Shown: positions 12,970-26,705 of the stretch, in pieces | Numbering within the stretch: position 1 is the stretch's first letter | How the letters are laid out: every line of letters starts with the position of its first letter | From: Tubiluchus corallicola | Taxonomy: Eukaryota > Priapulida > Priapulimorpha > Priapulimorphida > Tubiluchidae | Direction of reading: 5' to 3' | Assembly (NCBI GenBank): GCA_030141605.1 | Contig: JAQGDQ010000281.1 | Span: 180,001 to 244,000 of the forward strand | Length of the DNA: 64,000 nucleotides | Program-made: the position numbers and the translations under genes | Notes under the pieces: model-generated | Databases searched by the model: none | The model's input: only the letters and a program-made list of their open reading frames with translations | What the model was told of the DNA's origin: nothing

Positions 12970-15900
12970 AAATAAAGTAAAATGTCACAGAGCAGAGAAG
13001 ATTTTGAAAGTTAGGTAACACTATTCCTGTTGCGCGCTTTGGTGCGTGCAGTACGGCCGCTGTTATAGTACTGAGTAAAACATGTTACTTCAGCAGAAAG
13101 CAGGAGTGGCGGCTGCAGCTTGCTCAGCTACAGTCTGAGCACAGAATTTATTCTGTTCAGTCTGTGACGTAAACTGGCTATCAGAATTAAAAAATAGCTT
13201 CCAGTACATGGTGACACAGTTGTTGTAGAATTTTCATTGTCGTTCATTACGTTATCTGGATTCAGCTAAAAGAGCTTTGTCGTCAAGGTTTAGCGCATGT
13301 TTATCAACCTAAGTTAATCAATGCCAAGCGTGGGCTATAAATGGATAGGTGACAACTGGAAAACTGATTCTGAGCATTTTGTTTGCCTCATACATCCACG
13401 CCGAAGCATCCGATTCCTCTTGGAGAATTTTTCCTTTTAATGAGCCATGTTCGGCTGTGCCACAACTATTTTCATTATATAATATAGGCCCAGCGACTGA
13501 GGGTTGATTAAGAAGTAGACGTTTATTAAAAAACATTCTAGACTTTCTTTGAGTTCCATTCATGCAAATAAAGTTTTTCTGTGCCCTTCTTGACTTCGTT
13601 TTATTAATAATTTATGAAAGCAGCATTTATAAGCAAATGCTTTCTGAAACAAGCGCATCTTGAGCCTTTTCTAACCAAAGATGCCAATTACTATGAAGAC
13701 CCTGGACAAATGGAAAAAGCTATTTATATGGCGGTCTGAGATCACCTAGGCTAAACTAAATTTAAATTTTAAATTTTAGTTACCACATAATCTTTCTCTT
13801 GATTGTCAGGACAATGCAATTTAGAGGTTTAGCACTGGAAATGTAGTCTTTTAAATATTAAAACTGTAGCAGCAAGAAATCCCCTTATCTTCTATGGCTT
13901 AGAAGTTTGAACCTTATTTAGAAACTAGTTACTAGCTTGTAATAGCAGTTGCTTTTCGAGGCATGTATTTTTCAGTTATACAACTCAGTAGATATTTGAA
14001 AATTTCTGAGTTCGTTAACTGTCGTTTTGTTAAACATGACTGTAACAGCCAGAAAATAGTCAGTTTCGCTGGCAGTTTATGATGAGTCTGACGACCACTA
14101 TTAGTAAGGAAACATCAATTTTCCAAGAACACGCGCTGGTTGGTATAAAATTCAGCCTGATTCAAATGTCCAACTCTCATCAACTATATATCAGTTGTTA
14201 ATTATTTCGCAACATAAGGCAATAATAGATCATATCTTTATTTTTTTAGGCAGGCGTAAACATAATTTTATATTTGCACGTCAATGCATTAAGTACATGA
14301 TTGGTATACACTGTGATACTGAGCGTAAATTATGTAAAGTCAGTGTGAAATAAAATAAAAAACTCACTAGGCAAAATCTAACTGGAGCTTTTTCACATTC
14401 TTTAGTTTCACTGTAACCTTGACCTGTGACTTTTGATCTTTAATACTACATTAGTACTAGACAGAAGAAGCAGTCTGCTGCTAAAGCTTCGTGAACGACT
14501 TTGCTAGGTCTAGCCACAATAGCAACAGTATATGCTAGTTACTATCCTGGATGGTCGAATAAACATAACAAAAATAAAAACTGTCAACTTGACGTTTAAA
14601 CTTATTTTTTAAGAGGTATTAAGATTACTAAATGTGTTCCTAACAAGTGCACGGACAGCAATCAGAACCTCAGACGATCCTAATAATTTATTACTTCTTC
14701 GTCAACACGCGTTTTGAGAATACATTTCACTAGTTAGCGAAATTCATCAGTGTATAGTTCCCCACGTGTTCATTTCACTGGTGCAGTTTAGGCCAGTAGG
14801 CCTACGCATTTCACAAGCCGAAGTATCACCAATTGCACATTTTGGTTTGCCAGCTCAGACATCGCCAGATGTATATTTTGCCGGAGCATACTTCACCAGC
14901 ACAATAATTGCATCTAAATGTTGCCAAATGGCTTACTATTAATAAATAATGTAACTAATTTTGTGAAAAATTGGATACGTATATAACGTATCCCAACGAA
15001 ACCCAAGCGTCATGGTGACCATCGTCGCTGCCGCCGTAATTCAAAAGAGGTTCGGCACTAGAAAGATAAGTGTTTAGCTCAACTGCAGACGCAGGCTCTG
15101 CGCCGATTTAATTGTAATCAGTGAGACAATTTACGAAAACAATTGGCTTGATTTCCCAAGAGTATGAGCTTACTACATTCATGGAGGTCGGCTTATTTGC
15201 TGGTATATGTGGGCGAAAAGTTTTATTTGATAATGTTACTAACAAATGTAATTCTCCTTTCTCACTCTTCAACCAACCAATCGACCGGTCGGTGTGTCAG
15301 TGAGTCAGCCAACCAGCCAATAGCCAATTTACCTGCGTATGTACCCCTAGCTACCTAGCTGTTAGCCTACTCACAAAACTATCTAGTTACTTGTAAAGTA
15401 TATCAAATTTTTTAAAGGTAGATATTATTATTGCTGTGCTCGTTTGCAGCATAGATTAATTATATTTTATTTTGAAGGTTTTTACAAACCTGTTAACGAA
15501 TATACTTTTTTGCTCGGATATAGTTAAAACCTGAGCTTGACCATGTCAGTATTGGCAAATTTGCGAAACATTTAAACAATTCTATTCAAGCCTGTCGCGA
15601 GCAGGCTTAGGGATCTATAAAATTCAGTTATTCATCGTATTATTCGATCAGTTCATCCACTAAACATCACCGGAAGTGACTCTGCCATTGAATCAAATTT
15701 CTCTTTTACACCTCCATCAACAATTTCACTCTAAAAATCGTCAGATGATAAAATATGCATTTCACACGCATGTATTAAAGCCGACATTTTTCAACAACTA
15801 AAAAGCCCAGAATTTCATCTTCTTCTCACATATATTCAATCGAAAGTCATCAAATGTGAGATCAGCTTGCAGTTCTTCAACTCTCTCAATTTAAAAGCAT

Positions 15901-17269
15901 TAGTGGTCTATTTAATATAATTTCACGAATTCTATTTCATTTTAGGTTTTCTCCAGGAAGCGTTTCAATGGAGACTATTAGACTAAATCTTATTTTACGC
16001 TATTGTTCTATAATAAAATCAAAGTCTGTTGGAAATTTCAGTGTTATCGACATATCTAGTACTACTGTTGTTGACGTTGGCGTTACTGTTGTTACTGTTG
16101 CTGTTGCTGAAGAAATTACTAGCAGAGCTGTTATTGATTTAACACATTTTTAGGCACTGAATTATAAGATTAACTATGTCATAACTACCAGATTACTATG
16201 TAAAAACCTGAAATATTTAAAATAATCTTTCCGAGAAACTATGTGATGCAAAATGAGATTATAAAAAATTCGAATTTAGAATTTGTCTTGTATATGCCAT
16301 ATGTCTGAGTGTCAGTCTAAGTGACCATATATGAAAATCAACTAGCTGCTACGTGATAAACAACTAACACATTTTTTAATATAGAAAATATAAAAAGTAC
16401 CTAATAGTACCTTTAGAAAACTTTCATGATGGTAGTATCAGGGCAATGCGTCATCATATGGAGTCTAATAGTCTCGCTTATATATGTTTAAAAAGCTTCT
16501 AACGCAACTGTTACATTACAGCGAACACATTGCAGAGTTACATAATGATAATACAAATGTATATTATAATCAGTTCATTGTTTATCTGCACAATACCCGA
16601 GCTAGTTATTCACTATACTGATACAAGGATTATTAAATGCTATTGATTATGAATATTGCAGGTCAACTGCATTTTGTTGGGCAACAATTAGTTTTGATTA
16701 ATTGTTATTAGAATCTCCTAATATTACAGTGCTTAAGTTCATTCATAAAAATTTCATTTTATACTGGCTTGGGAGAGATCTAGAGAATATTAGCGTCTAA
16801 ATTAAAAAGTATGTTGTCCATAATTTCAGTAGTTGCTAATATGCTGTATAGTAATTTTAAATGGAAGCCGAATTATAATGTGCTTGGAATTTTTCAATTG
16901 CTAAAGCAAATTAATAACCTAGTACAAAACTCAAGTCGAAATATTTTTATAACAGGACAGAAAAGTGAGGTTGGCTTATTATTCTCTGTGTCAACTGAAG
17001 CATACTAAAACATATTATAGATTATCTTCACAATCTTCATAATCAGGAAAAGCGTAGTACAGCTGATTTATTTATGAGAATGACTGGGATGTGAGCTACG
17101 GTAGGTGAAGCCATTAAAATAATGCATAAGAACACCTTCAGATCGTACAAATGCGTAAATTTGGAGAGTAATGTTTTCACTTCTGCTTTTAAGTCTCTTT
17201 CAACTACGGGACTAAATATTAAACTTCGATGGTGGTAGAAAACCCATCAGTAAATTTTGTTTCGAATTT

Positions 17270-17365
17270 AAAAGACAGGAAATGTTAAAAAGTCAGACTA
17301 CAGTCAGATTTGAACCGGGGACGTTCTGCTTACAAAGTACACAGGCAGTTCGGTATCAAATTTTA
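17270..17365 (-). repeat. tRNA-derived SINE relic
   Basis: The minus strand reads 'gaacgtccccggttcaaatc', a good match to a pol III B box (GGTTCRANNCC), preceded by a tRNA-like stretch. Too diverged to be a tRNA gene. Confidence 0.4.
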
Positions 17366-17761
17366 ACTAGTTGTGTGTTTGTAGCATCATTAATAATAAT
17401 CTTGATATTTAGATTTTAACAATTAATTAAACGGGGATGTTAGATTGCTGGACGACTAAATGCGATTAGCTAGCATGAAATGTAGCTCAACAATATTAAA
17501 AAGCACAGTAAGGTAACATATCTTTTTTCTGACTCAGATAGACCTACTTTCAAGATTTATATTTGTAAGATTAAAAACCAAATAAATGAAATAACTAAAA
17601 TAAGTAAAAAACTTGCATAATTAAGTATGGAAGCAAGCCCTTACGCAGTTACATTATGGGAAGCCTGGCTTGAGTGACACAGGTTGGACTTTGCTACGTC
17701 ACTGGCTACATAATTGTTTTTTAAATAACATGCATGTTTTATTAACTGTTACTTGTTTTAG

Positions 17762-17863
17762 GTGCACCAACACATGATATGGAATCAACGAGTCGAAAAG
17801 CTGAATACATTAGAGAGTTGGCTTGCTTAATGTCAGGACAATTAATCTCTGAATGTATTTACG
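17762..17863 (+). CDS. Unrecognised gene, candidate first coding exon
   Basis: Acceptor acttgttttag and donor gtaagt around 102 nt open in only one frame. ATG at 17779 has purine at -3 and G at +4. Encodes EYIRELACLMSGQLISECIY. If an upstream exon is coding, the frame is entered with two bases. Confidence 0.45.
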
Positions 17864-20800
17864 GTAAGTAAACTTTAAAGATGGAGGAAAACTGATAATT
17901 ACGAAAATCCATAAAATTACTCTCTGGTCTTAAAGTTTATTTCAGACTAGAAGCTTTGGGTCTGTTGATCATCAAAGCTAAATTAATGCAGTGACGTAAT
18001 AAAATTTTACACTACGCTTTACAACTTTTAGGTGATGAAGGTCGAGATATAGAATAAATTTAGAGACCACAGAGCGATTTTGTGGATTTTTATGAAATCA
18101 CAAGTTTCAACTGAGCACGCAGTTACATAAAAATTTAAAATTTAGTTCAGCTTGCATGCATTAGACCCCACATGCATTGGTTTTCTATAGCATATGAAAT
18201 GGTAATTTAAAAGAAACATTTTTGGGCAAATAACATTAGCATTATAATGTTTCATTTTCAGTTACGTTTAGCGTTTAATTTACAAAGGTAAGGCTGGTGG
18301 GATGGTGTGAAACTTGAAAATTTAATACTGATGTGTTAATTTTTTGACACCAATATTGCTTTAGTATTGCATTGGTACAAACAAAAATGGTAATTATCTC
18401 GAGTTAACTCCCTTACAAAAATTTAATTTAAACGACACGTTTTCGAGAAGCAGCGAAATGTTTTTGAGAGCCACTTTTGAAACGCTGAATTGATGTAAAA
18501 TAGTGGCTTCTTACCGGCCAAGTATGTAGGTTACTAAGAACTTTCTTTTCCTACTAATATGAGCCTTAACAAAGGAGACTATTGTTACATTACGAAGCGC
18601 GAACTTTCTGAAACTACTTGGCAATTAGCTGCACTTACGTTGTTTCTAAATTCTTATTGTAGTAATTTAGCTGGTAGGCTTAAACAAATAAACGTGTTTT
18701 ATTTGATGCTGAGATTCAGATCTGTGGCTTAAAATTCTGTACTAGTCTTTAATTGCAAATATTGGCGCAGCGGGCAGGAGCTCATTAACAGCAAACAATT
18801 AAAGGAAGCTGTAACGACAAGTAGACTTTTATAATTTAAAAAACACAAAACGTCTAAATTAAATTTTAACAAAAAGACCGACCGGCTTTAGTAGTGTTTG
18901 CAAATATTTTAAATCAAGATTAGAATGATGTACAGCAAAAGCAAACTTGCACGTGTAAAGATTATTTCACTAGCGATCGAAACTTTGGCAAAGCTCCCTT
19001 CCTTTAATTGCGAACAAATACATTAAATTGAAGCGAAATTGAAAGATCTCAATGAAGCGAGCAACTAGAGTTCTATTACTAGATTCGTTTACTGGTCATT
19101 ACGTTGAATTTATGTGGCATTGTGTTGCGGGTTCCTTTATTTTGCTGGCGGATTGATACGTGAGTTATTCGGCCTCACGGTGTCTACGTGCGGCTTAAAA
19201 TGTCGCGGCGCTAAATTTATATTTCTTCTAAATTTCTTAATTTCGCAAGCATGAGCTAATGGTGACAGCATTGATGGTAACCGAACATCATTTCATGTGT
19301 TCTCATTCATGTAAGGTTTGGCTGATCCATGCCAGGTTGTACATGTGCGAGGTGGATCTAATGGCTCCGAATCTAAATGTAATATAAGAGAATTGTTTCC
19401 AGGAAAAACTGCAATCATTTATCAAAATACGAGTTCAAGGATTTGAATAGTTATTTGTTGGGAGCATTAATTTATGTGTTATGGCTATGTGTTTGAAAAC
19501 TTTAAAACATAGAACCGCTTTATTACATAACTTACTTTAATGATTATAGACGGGCATAAATTGTTGCAAATGTACAGACCTAAATGACACTTACTTGATT
19601 AGCCAGAGAATCTGAAATGAACCAAACACCTCTAAATGTCATTTTAAAGTGTCGTGGAAGATTTATATTTCTAACAGTTACCTAGATGGCAGTCTTTATT
19701 CTCTTCAGTTTTGTGAGCCTAGATATAACGCTGTTTAGGTTTTACGTTTTATTTGTTATGAAACTAAAATGTTTCTTGAACTGCTTACATTTCAACTGTA
19801 TCACACGCGCGAATTTGTTGTTTATTTTTAAAACCTTTTAAAGAAAAGAGATTCTATTAAAATTTTGAACATTTTATATGCGAGTTTACTATTACGAGGT
19901 AAATTGATTCCAAGAAAAGATTTCGACTCGAGCAAAATGAAATTATACGTTTATTATGACACACACGTGCGACGGTTCAGTATGTGACCAATAAAACTCA
20001 AATTTCGTACGTACACCAAGGTTCTGTCAGAAATTGAAAGAGTCGCATGGCAATTGGAATTTCCAATTGCTGTTGTCGTCATTTTAATGTTAGCGAGCTA
20101 AATAGCTAGGTGTACAATCTCACATGACTACTAAATAATCAATTAAATAACAGACATCGTAAGTAATAGAATTGAGGGGCATTTTCTGAATGGCAGTCAT
20201 AACTGAGAATGACTGGCCTCAACGACTATTATAATACCTGCCTCTTGTCATGAGCAATGGGCGTTATTAACGGCTCATTCCAAAAAAATAATGCTACTGA
20301 AAAAAATAATTTGAAAGTAGCAACAATTGGAAAGTACACGTTCTAACGCCATTAATTGCAACGAATTTATGGTAAATGACATAAACAAACATTAATGATG
20401 CACTCGGGCTGCAAATGAAAACTAGGCGGCCAGGCCGCAGATACCTGCAAAACTAACGTAATTGTTATAATCTGCGACTAAAATGCGTTTCACAGGTAGT
20501 TAGAGCATGTTAGGAGCAGGTTAACAATAGGCATTATGCAAATAAAAGATGTAGAACTTCGATTCTACAACGGGGCCTATATATACATTTGATTACAGAA
20601 ATAGCACCTCGGTAATTCTTGTAATTGGCAGTACAGCTCACAATTAGTGGCATTTTCTTGTAAAAACTGCGAAAACTTGTATTAATTTTTGGGTATGGCT
20701 AATCTTCACAGAGCCACTTGATTTTGCTCTGCGTTTTATCGTATTGTTTATTTTTTCTGCGCAATTCAAACATAATGTACTTTTGCTTTTTATTTCAGAA

Positions 20801-23800
20801 AAATTGCCAGATCGACTCTTAAGTGAAGCAGAGTAAGTATTTACATTCAAATTCTTTTTAAAGTACAGTTTGGCGTGCGGGTGCCTATGTTCGAAACCCA
20901 TGATAAGCCTGTTTCATTGCTACCTGTTGTTACTCAATGCTTCATTCTATACACCGACACATCTTAGCAAAAAGAGCGAACATATTCCTAAATTTATGCC
21001 TTTTTTACTTTGGTTCTCCAAAGTCGCCGAAATGACACTACGTAGACATAATGGCTTGACAGAGGTATTTTAAAAAACGAAACTTCAATGCCTTGAAAAG
21101 CGAGGACCAGTTTTTAGGCCTCGTTGGTATTTTTGTTGTTTGCACGATGTGCACGCTGTCTTAGAGATAGGCATAAGTACGCCCTAACACTATGATCGTC
21201 AAATATCTCTTAGTTCTTTAATTCAGCTTTAATTTTGTTTTCAGTTCATTTTTCCTTGTGTCCATTATCATCTGTACCTCTGATTTCTGCAGGTTTACTG
21301 AAGTGGCACGAATACTTAAATTATATTTTTTGTAATTATGCGCATTCGTGTCCCAGTTTTGGCTAAAAAATGTAAACTTTTTTGGCCTAATGACACGGTT
21401 TTTAAATTTTTGACATGTCATTTTCCAGGAAATTTTTATTCATCTTTGTTACAAAAGATCTGTTTTTTACGTGAAAATACTGTTTTGATGATATCGACAG
21501 AAAATTGACAAAAATCCAACTATTTCTTTCTATCCTGACAGAGTCATCGTTTAAAATCTCAGCCAAGAACCGAAAATAGATTAAATCCTTTACTAGCGAA
21601 TAAAACTCAAGACAATTTCATTTTACTCTCCCAGGAATATCGCTCATTACCACCGCCGCCATTTTGAGTTTCAAAGCATTGTCGCTGTCGATACTATTTA
21701 GCTTTTCACAAAAAATGTCACTACCAACACGTTTTGTTATTAGGTTACCACGACCATTTCGCTATGAGCAGTGCAAATGTTCTACTGCACTAGCAACCGT
21801 CATTTGTTCCTTACTATGGGTGACTGAGTGTATGTATGATTGTTGTCAACGCAAATTTGTATTTTAAATGCATTGTCATTATCGTTATCTTGCTTCTACT
21901 TTTCATTCAGCTATTGTCATTACCGTGCACCATAATGATTTTACTGTTTTTACGAGGCATTGTTGTCAAAGATTTTGCTAGTTTCAGTTGTTCCTTGCAT
22001 TCACTTGTGATAATCAACTTTTTTATTAACTATAAGCCCTGCTTCACTTTTGACAAAGCATTGTCTTTACTATTATTTCAACTACTAAACATCTGTTTTT
22101 GTTTGGCATTACGTGTAAAACTTACAGTAGTTTTTACTCAGCTGTTGTCACCATCATAAATTTACTTTTAAAAGAGCACTCTATCCCATTCCATTTTACT
22201 TTTGCTGATTGCCATTATCATCACGATTTTAATTTTTATTGAGTATTGTCTTTGCCACGTTGTAAATTTTTTTTTCGACAAACACTATCACTGATTGTCA
22301 TTCTTGCCGCCATTTTTAGAAGCGGCTGCTCAGTTTGTTCACTAGAAAGTTAAGTAGTTGATGGTGATAAAATGCCTAGCAACGAAAGAATGACAATGTT
22401 TAGTGTGGATAGGTGGCGTACATATACCTCCCCAGGAATCGCAGCATTACAGAATACAGAATACAACATTTTGCAGATATGAATAATGCTATCACAGATG
22501 CCCGTGAAAGAGGTCTAGAAGTACTTATAATGGGAAATTTCTACGACAGGCTTGCGAAATTGTCTATTTTTAATCATAACAGTGATGCGAAAGAAATACA
22601 GTAATAACGCCGCTGCTATGCGGAACAGCCATGGCAGAAAAATAGTGAGGCTATGAATGGGTAACGAGTTACGGCTGCTCTTTTACTTATTATAATCAGG
22701 AGTTCGAAGGTGGACGTACATTTCGAATGAAAAGTCGTTGGGTGTCTCAAATAGATTTTGTAATTTCCTCAAAACGATTGTTATCTAACGTAGCTGATTT
22801 AAGATTATTAACGACGTTACACTTCCGTCAAATCACGTACCAATTGTAACTTCGATTACACGTCTGCAAATAAATTATTATAAAGAGCGAATACTTTGGG
22901 GAGTTACTCAGCAATCTCTGTTGGCAGATACTGTAAGAAACAGTAACCGAACTAAGCGACTGAGAAACCAGGCGTACTACTTAAAACTTGAAATTAATAG
23001 ATGGGTGTAACGTAGATAGAAAACAAAGACTCTGTAACTGTGGAGAAATTCGAACTGAAAAGCACGTTTTGATGTACTTAAATTTAACAGCTGAAATTAG
23101 AAGAAGATTTAGCTATGCAGACTTTATATCCTTAACGTCAATTATGAATTCCAATTTGGTATTTGAGATTATTTTTAGTATTTTACAAGTTTATGAATAA
23201 GAAAACACACTAATTTTTACAAGTACCATAACGAAGTGTTACACTTCTGTAAAATTCTGTAAGCTCAGCACAGTCATTATCATATCTTAAAAGACTTTTT
23301 CTACCTGCACTGAATGGAAAATTTATTATTGTGAACTTTTGTTCACCTTTATACAATGTTGTTGTTTTCTGAAAAGTAGAAAGTTTTTGACTATGAAATG
23401 TTTCAACGCTGCTATCCCTGTTAAAGATGGTAAATATAAATTTTATGATCAATAAACTACTACTAGTAGTTATAAAATGTAAAATGGTAATGGTAATGAC
23501 CACTTTGCAAAAAGTAAAAATTGGGCAAAAGTAAGGAAGAGCCTTCCAAGAACAAAGTACAACTGCGATGGAAAGAAAAGTGTCGCAGTTATTATAGTTT
23601 TTGTTTATTTAACATTGTCACTGCAATCGCCATTTCATTTTTGCAGAACATTGTCATTACCACCGCCCAGCAACCGAGTGTCAAAACGAAGGCGTCCAGG
23701 ACAAGAGGACAGCTTCTATAGCGGCTGGTAGTTCGAAGGCAAAATTGAAGCCAAATATTTCCCATTCGTCATCGTCTTGAAACTCTTTTCTTAACCTGCC

Positions 23801-25204
23801 TAGCGCCGTCTTCTTCGAAAAATACTGGTAAACTTGGTAACTTAATGTGAAAAGTGGCTTCTTATTTCGTATTGAACAGATAACATTGTGCAATCGTGAC
23901 AATAGTTTGAACTGATGAATTTTTTGTTAAAAATGTGATTACGCAATTCTACTGTAAGGAGCTACTTAAAAACTCCAAATTTTCCCTCGTCATTATCTAA
24001 ATTAAATTAAAGTTCGGGAAAAACAAAAATAGAATGGTAGATGATGTTAATTTAGCAATAATTGACATAAATGAAATAAATGGCAAGATTTAATATAATT
24101 GTACGTATACAAAATCGTAATTTAACCTATCTGAGAATTTGGGTTTTTGTATACGTTTTCTTCAAAGAGAGCGTCCTTGCTCGTGAATACGTAAAAATTT
24201 TGCTGTCATGAAATGCCTTGTAACTAACTTACCACAAATGAAGGAAGTATTTTCTCAATTTTCCCTAAGTATTGTATTGTCAGAAAGAATATGTCATGTA
24301 GCCGAGTTCATATGTGCAGTGAATATTCACAATTTGCGAATTAAAAAAAGCCAAACAGCTTCAAAAACGTGTTAGTCAAAAATTGAAACTCAATTTTCGA
24401 AAAAAAACGACGGCTGCTTTGTTTGTTTGGGAGAAACTATGATTTTCTTACATTGTGATTTAAGTATAGCAGGTTCAGAAAAACAAAAAACGAAAAAATA
24501 GAAAAAGTTGAAAAATTGCAATTTACGTGTAGTGTTGTTACTTTATACAATTGTAATACGCTTAATTGTTTTTTCGTTTGATTACATACAATGACGTCAT
24601 TAGAACAGTGGAAAATTAAAAGAAATTTGTTTTAGTAGATATAGCTAGAAGTAATTAGAAACGTTACATTTTTGTTTGCGTACTTATAAACATGATAAAG
24701 TGTTTAAAGCTTTGTATTGAAAAACGATAAAAAGTGAAACTACAAGAAGCATCGAAAAGTAAGGAAACGTGAATGATTTAAAACACAATGATACCAAAAC
24801 ATGTTTTACTGAAATAAATATATTCGCGAAGTCTTTATAATTACTTAGTTACTGTTTATACTTTATAGCTAAGAATTATTGCTGTAGCTTGACTTTCTCG
24901 TCCGGTTTACAGTAACAAAAGTGATAAGTGTTTCAGTCGTCAACTTGAACACTGTTACTCTAACGATTCTAGCCTAAGGTCTTTCAATATAAAGTTCGAT
25001 AAACAATTAAAACGTTTGCGAGACAATAATAGGGTTTTGGTAAAAACTTGTGACGTTAGTCTGCGTGACTTACGCGAATTACAGAAACAGCTTGTATTTA
25101 TTGATCATAAAAATTTAAATCTATTACAGTTTAAATTTTCCAAAATGGTTTTACTGTTGATTTTGTTTGTTATTAAAAACTGCAGCCAGACCAATGTCCC
25201 GCGT
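17762..25204 (+). CDS. Unrecognised spliced gene (three phase-compatible exons)
   Basis: Exons 17762-17863, 20799-20832 and 24913-25204 each have good splice sites (acceptors tgttttag, tttatttcag, ccggtttacag; donors gtaagt, gtaagt, gtaagg) and join in phase (1, then 2). A start codon may be the ATG at 17779 (GATATGG, strong context), giving MESTSRKAEYIRELACLM..., LISECIYEKLPDRLLSEAD, then a 97-codon exon rich in charged and Leu residues (KRLRDNNRVLVKTCDV, LRDLRELQKQLVFIDHKNLN) that looks helical or coiled-coil, then a short hydrophobic run (MVLLLILFVI). I do not recognise the family. The exon at 26706 may be its end, but the phases do not join directly. An unbroken frame across three independent splice junctions is the main support. 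Confidence 0.45.
17864..20798 (+). other. Candidate intron of the unrecognised plus-strand gene
   Basis: Bounded by gtaagt and tttcag; 2.9 kb, no feature recognised inside. Confidence 0.4.
20799..20832 (+). CDS. Unrecognised gene, 34-nt micro-exon
   Basis: Acceptor ctttttatttcag, donor gtaagt. Encodes EKLPDRLLSEA in the frame left by the previous exon (phase 1 in, 2 out). Confidence 0.42.
21640..23700 (+). repeat. Highly diverged minisatellite (unit about 36-45 bp), interrupted by LINE fossil
   Basis: Phrases such as 'cattgtcattaccaccgcc' followed by atttt and a T-rich part recur irregularly (about 21645, 21677, 21872, 21915, 21957, 22060, 22300, 23610, 23648). The best adjacent pair is at 23610-23670. 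The LINE fragment at 22380-23200 splits the array. Confidence 0.5.
22380..23200 (+). mobile_element. Fossil LINE fragment: endonuclease remains joined to C-terminal Cys/His motif, reverse transcriptase missing
   Basis: At about 22410-22610 two frames give GGVHIPPQES and then LEVLIMGNFYDRLAKL, the remains of an APE-type endonuclease (the usual GDFN has become GNFY). At about 22690-22850 VSQIDFVISSKRLL and then, after a frameshift, TLPSNHVPIVTSI match the endonuclease end (usual SDH now SNH). At about 22988-23200 a third frame gives QRLCNCGEIRTEKHVLMY, the Cys/His motif near the C-terminus. The roughly 1.5 kb of RT expected between them is absent. Stops and frameshifts show it is dead. It differs from the element at 59-61 kb. 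Confidence 0.7.
24913..25204 (+). CDS. Unrecognised gene, 292-nt exon, helical or coiled-coil-like
   Basis: Acceptor tttctcgtccggtttacag is strong; the donor gtaagg at 25205 is the best of several. The frame stays open for 97 codons and takes up the phase of the 34-nt exon exactly. It is rich in Leu, Lys, Arg and Asp. The exon could end earlier (for example before gttagt at about 25045), which would leave out the hydrophobic part. Confidence 0.42.
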
Positions 25205-26705
25205 GTAAGGTGAATGCATGCCAAGTGTAAAACTATCTGATACTCACAGTTTTTTAATTAGTTGTGTGTGGCAGTTCTCATTTGTTGCGAATTACGTTTT
25301 TTTATATTTACAAACAATAGATCAAAATTTTAAATCTAAATTTGTAATATATTCGCCTCACAATAAACTTTGGAAACTTTTATCCTAGATTGATTTTCTT
25401 CCCTTTTGTTTTTTCGCTACGCATTTAATGGAAAGCAAATATCATTTGGTTGCCGAAGAATTGCAGCATGATTATCACCTGTTCACAATGAATGGCATGC
25501 ACGCACGTAGTTTTGTTAGAATTTCACGTCCTTTTTTGTTAACAATTTACGTCTTTATCCGTGTAATAAACGTCTGTTAGCAAAATGGAAAAAAGTGTTT
25601 ATGAAACTGTAAAAAACATTGTGGAATATTTTGTAATGATGTCCTTTAATTAAGAAAAAATACATATTTATGTTTTTAGAAAAAGTTACGTGTGTATAAT
25701 TATGTAATTATAGTGTTTAATCATCATTTATATTTACGTTTTTTTATAAAGACAACAGTTAACAGTTTTAGCATAAATCCGCTAGCCCATGTACTGCGAT
25801 CAGGCATGTAGTAGAAGAGTCTCTGCTGATGATAGATCAAGCATAGCTCTGGTACCTGGTGAACATGCGTTAGTCTTTATCGACAGTTATCGACTAGTCA
25901 TAAGACAGTAACTTATAGATTCAGTTATAAAAACGCCACCACCATCACAAATAACGACAACAACGACGACAATGGCAACGAAAATGGGCATGTTCAATTT
26001 TTACCAATTACGAAGTTGAACTGAGATGTATCAAAATTAAATTAATCTCTTCATGACGTTAAACCAAAATTAATAAATAAGCCTTAGTTACAACACATTT
26101 CCTGTTTCATAACTGTTTCCACTGTAATCGCTCAATGACTGAAATAAATAAATAACATTGCATGGAGTCATGTGAAGTTAGTAATCAAACCACGTTAATC
26201 TCATTTATACATCAACACTGGAGCTAAAAATGTAGGTGTTTTGACAGCCAATAGCAAAGCTTGCTTAGCTTATAATATAACACTTTTACTAACAGTCTGC
26301 TAACTAGTCAGTTACACAGTGGGTTTGATTGCAGTTTTAGTCATGTATTATTTTAAATGGTATTGCAATAAAAACAGATTTTGAGGTCTGATTGCAGCTT
26401 TAGTTCAAAGGTGTTGTTTTAAATGTCACTGTACTAAGCAAGTCTTTCTGCAATTCGCTCACACACATCTCGTTTCACACCAAGTTGTAACTCTGCAAAT
26501 AAATCTGAATTAGCTAGAGGCTAGAGCTCAAGCTGCTGAAGTGTTATCTGTAACCTAGGAAAAGCACTCGATCATTCTTAAGAAAAGCTTATTTTAATAA
26601 TACCTTACTGAGTTTTGGAGAAGGGTTAGCGTTCAGACAATTTCAAGTAGTTTGATTTAATGTTTGATTAATCTTGTTATTTCGATATACTTCACTGACT
26701 AGCAG

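Larger units (their letters stand above)
12501..17760. other. Long non-coding stretch, probably intergenic or first intron
   Basis: Contains a (GT)n microsatellite at 12936-12968 and a tRNA-like SINE relic at about 17270-17365, otherwise AT-rich DNA. The short frames (13318-13563 minus, 15121-15358 plus and others) show no domain or splice logic. Confidence 0.45.
20833..24912 (+). other. Candidate intron with diverged minisatellite and LINE fossil
   Basis: Bounded by gtaagt and tttacag; 4.1 kb. It carries the diverged repeat at 21640-23700 and the LINE fragment inside it. Confidence 0.4.
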
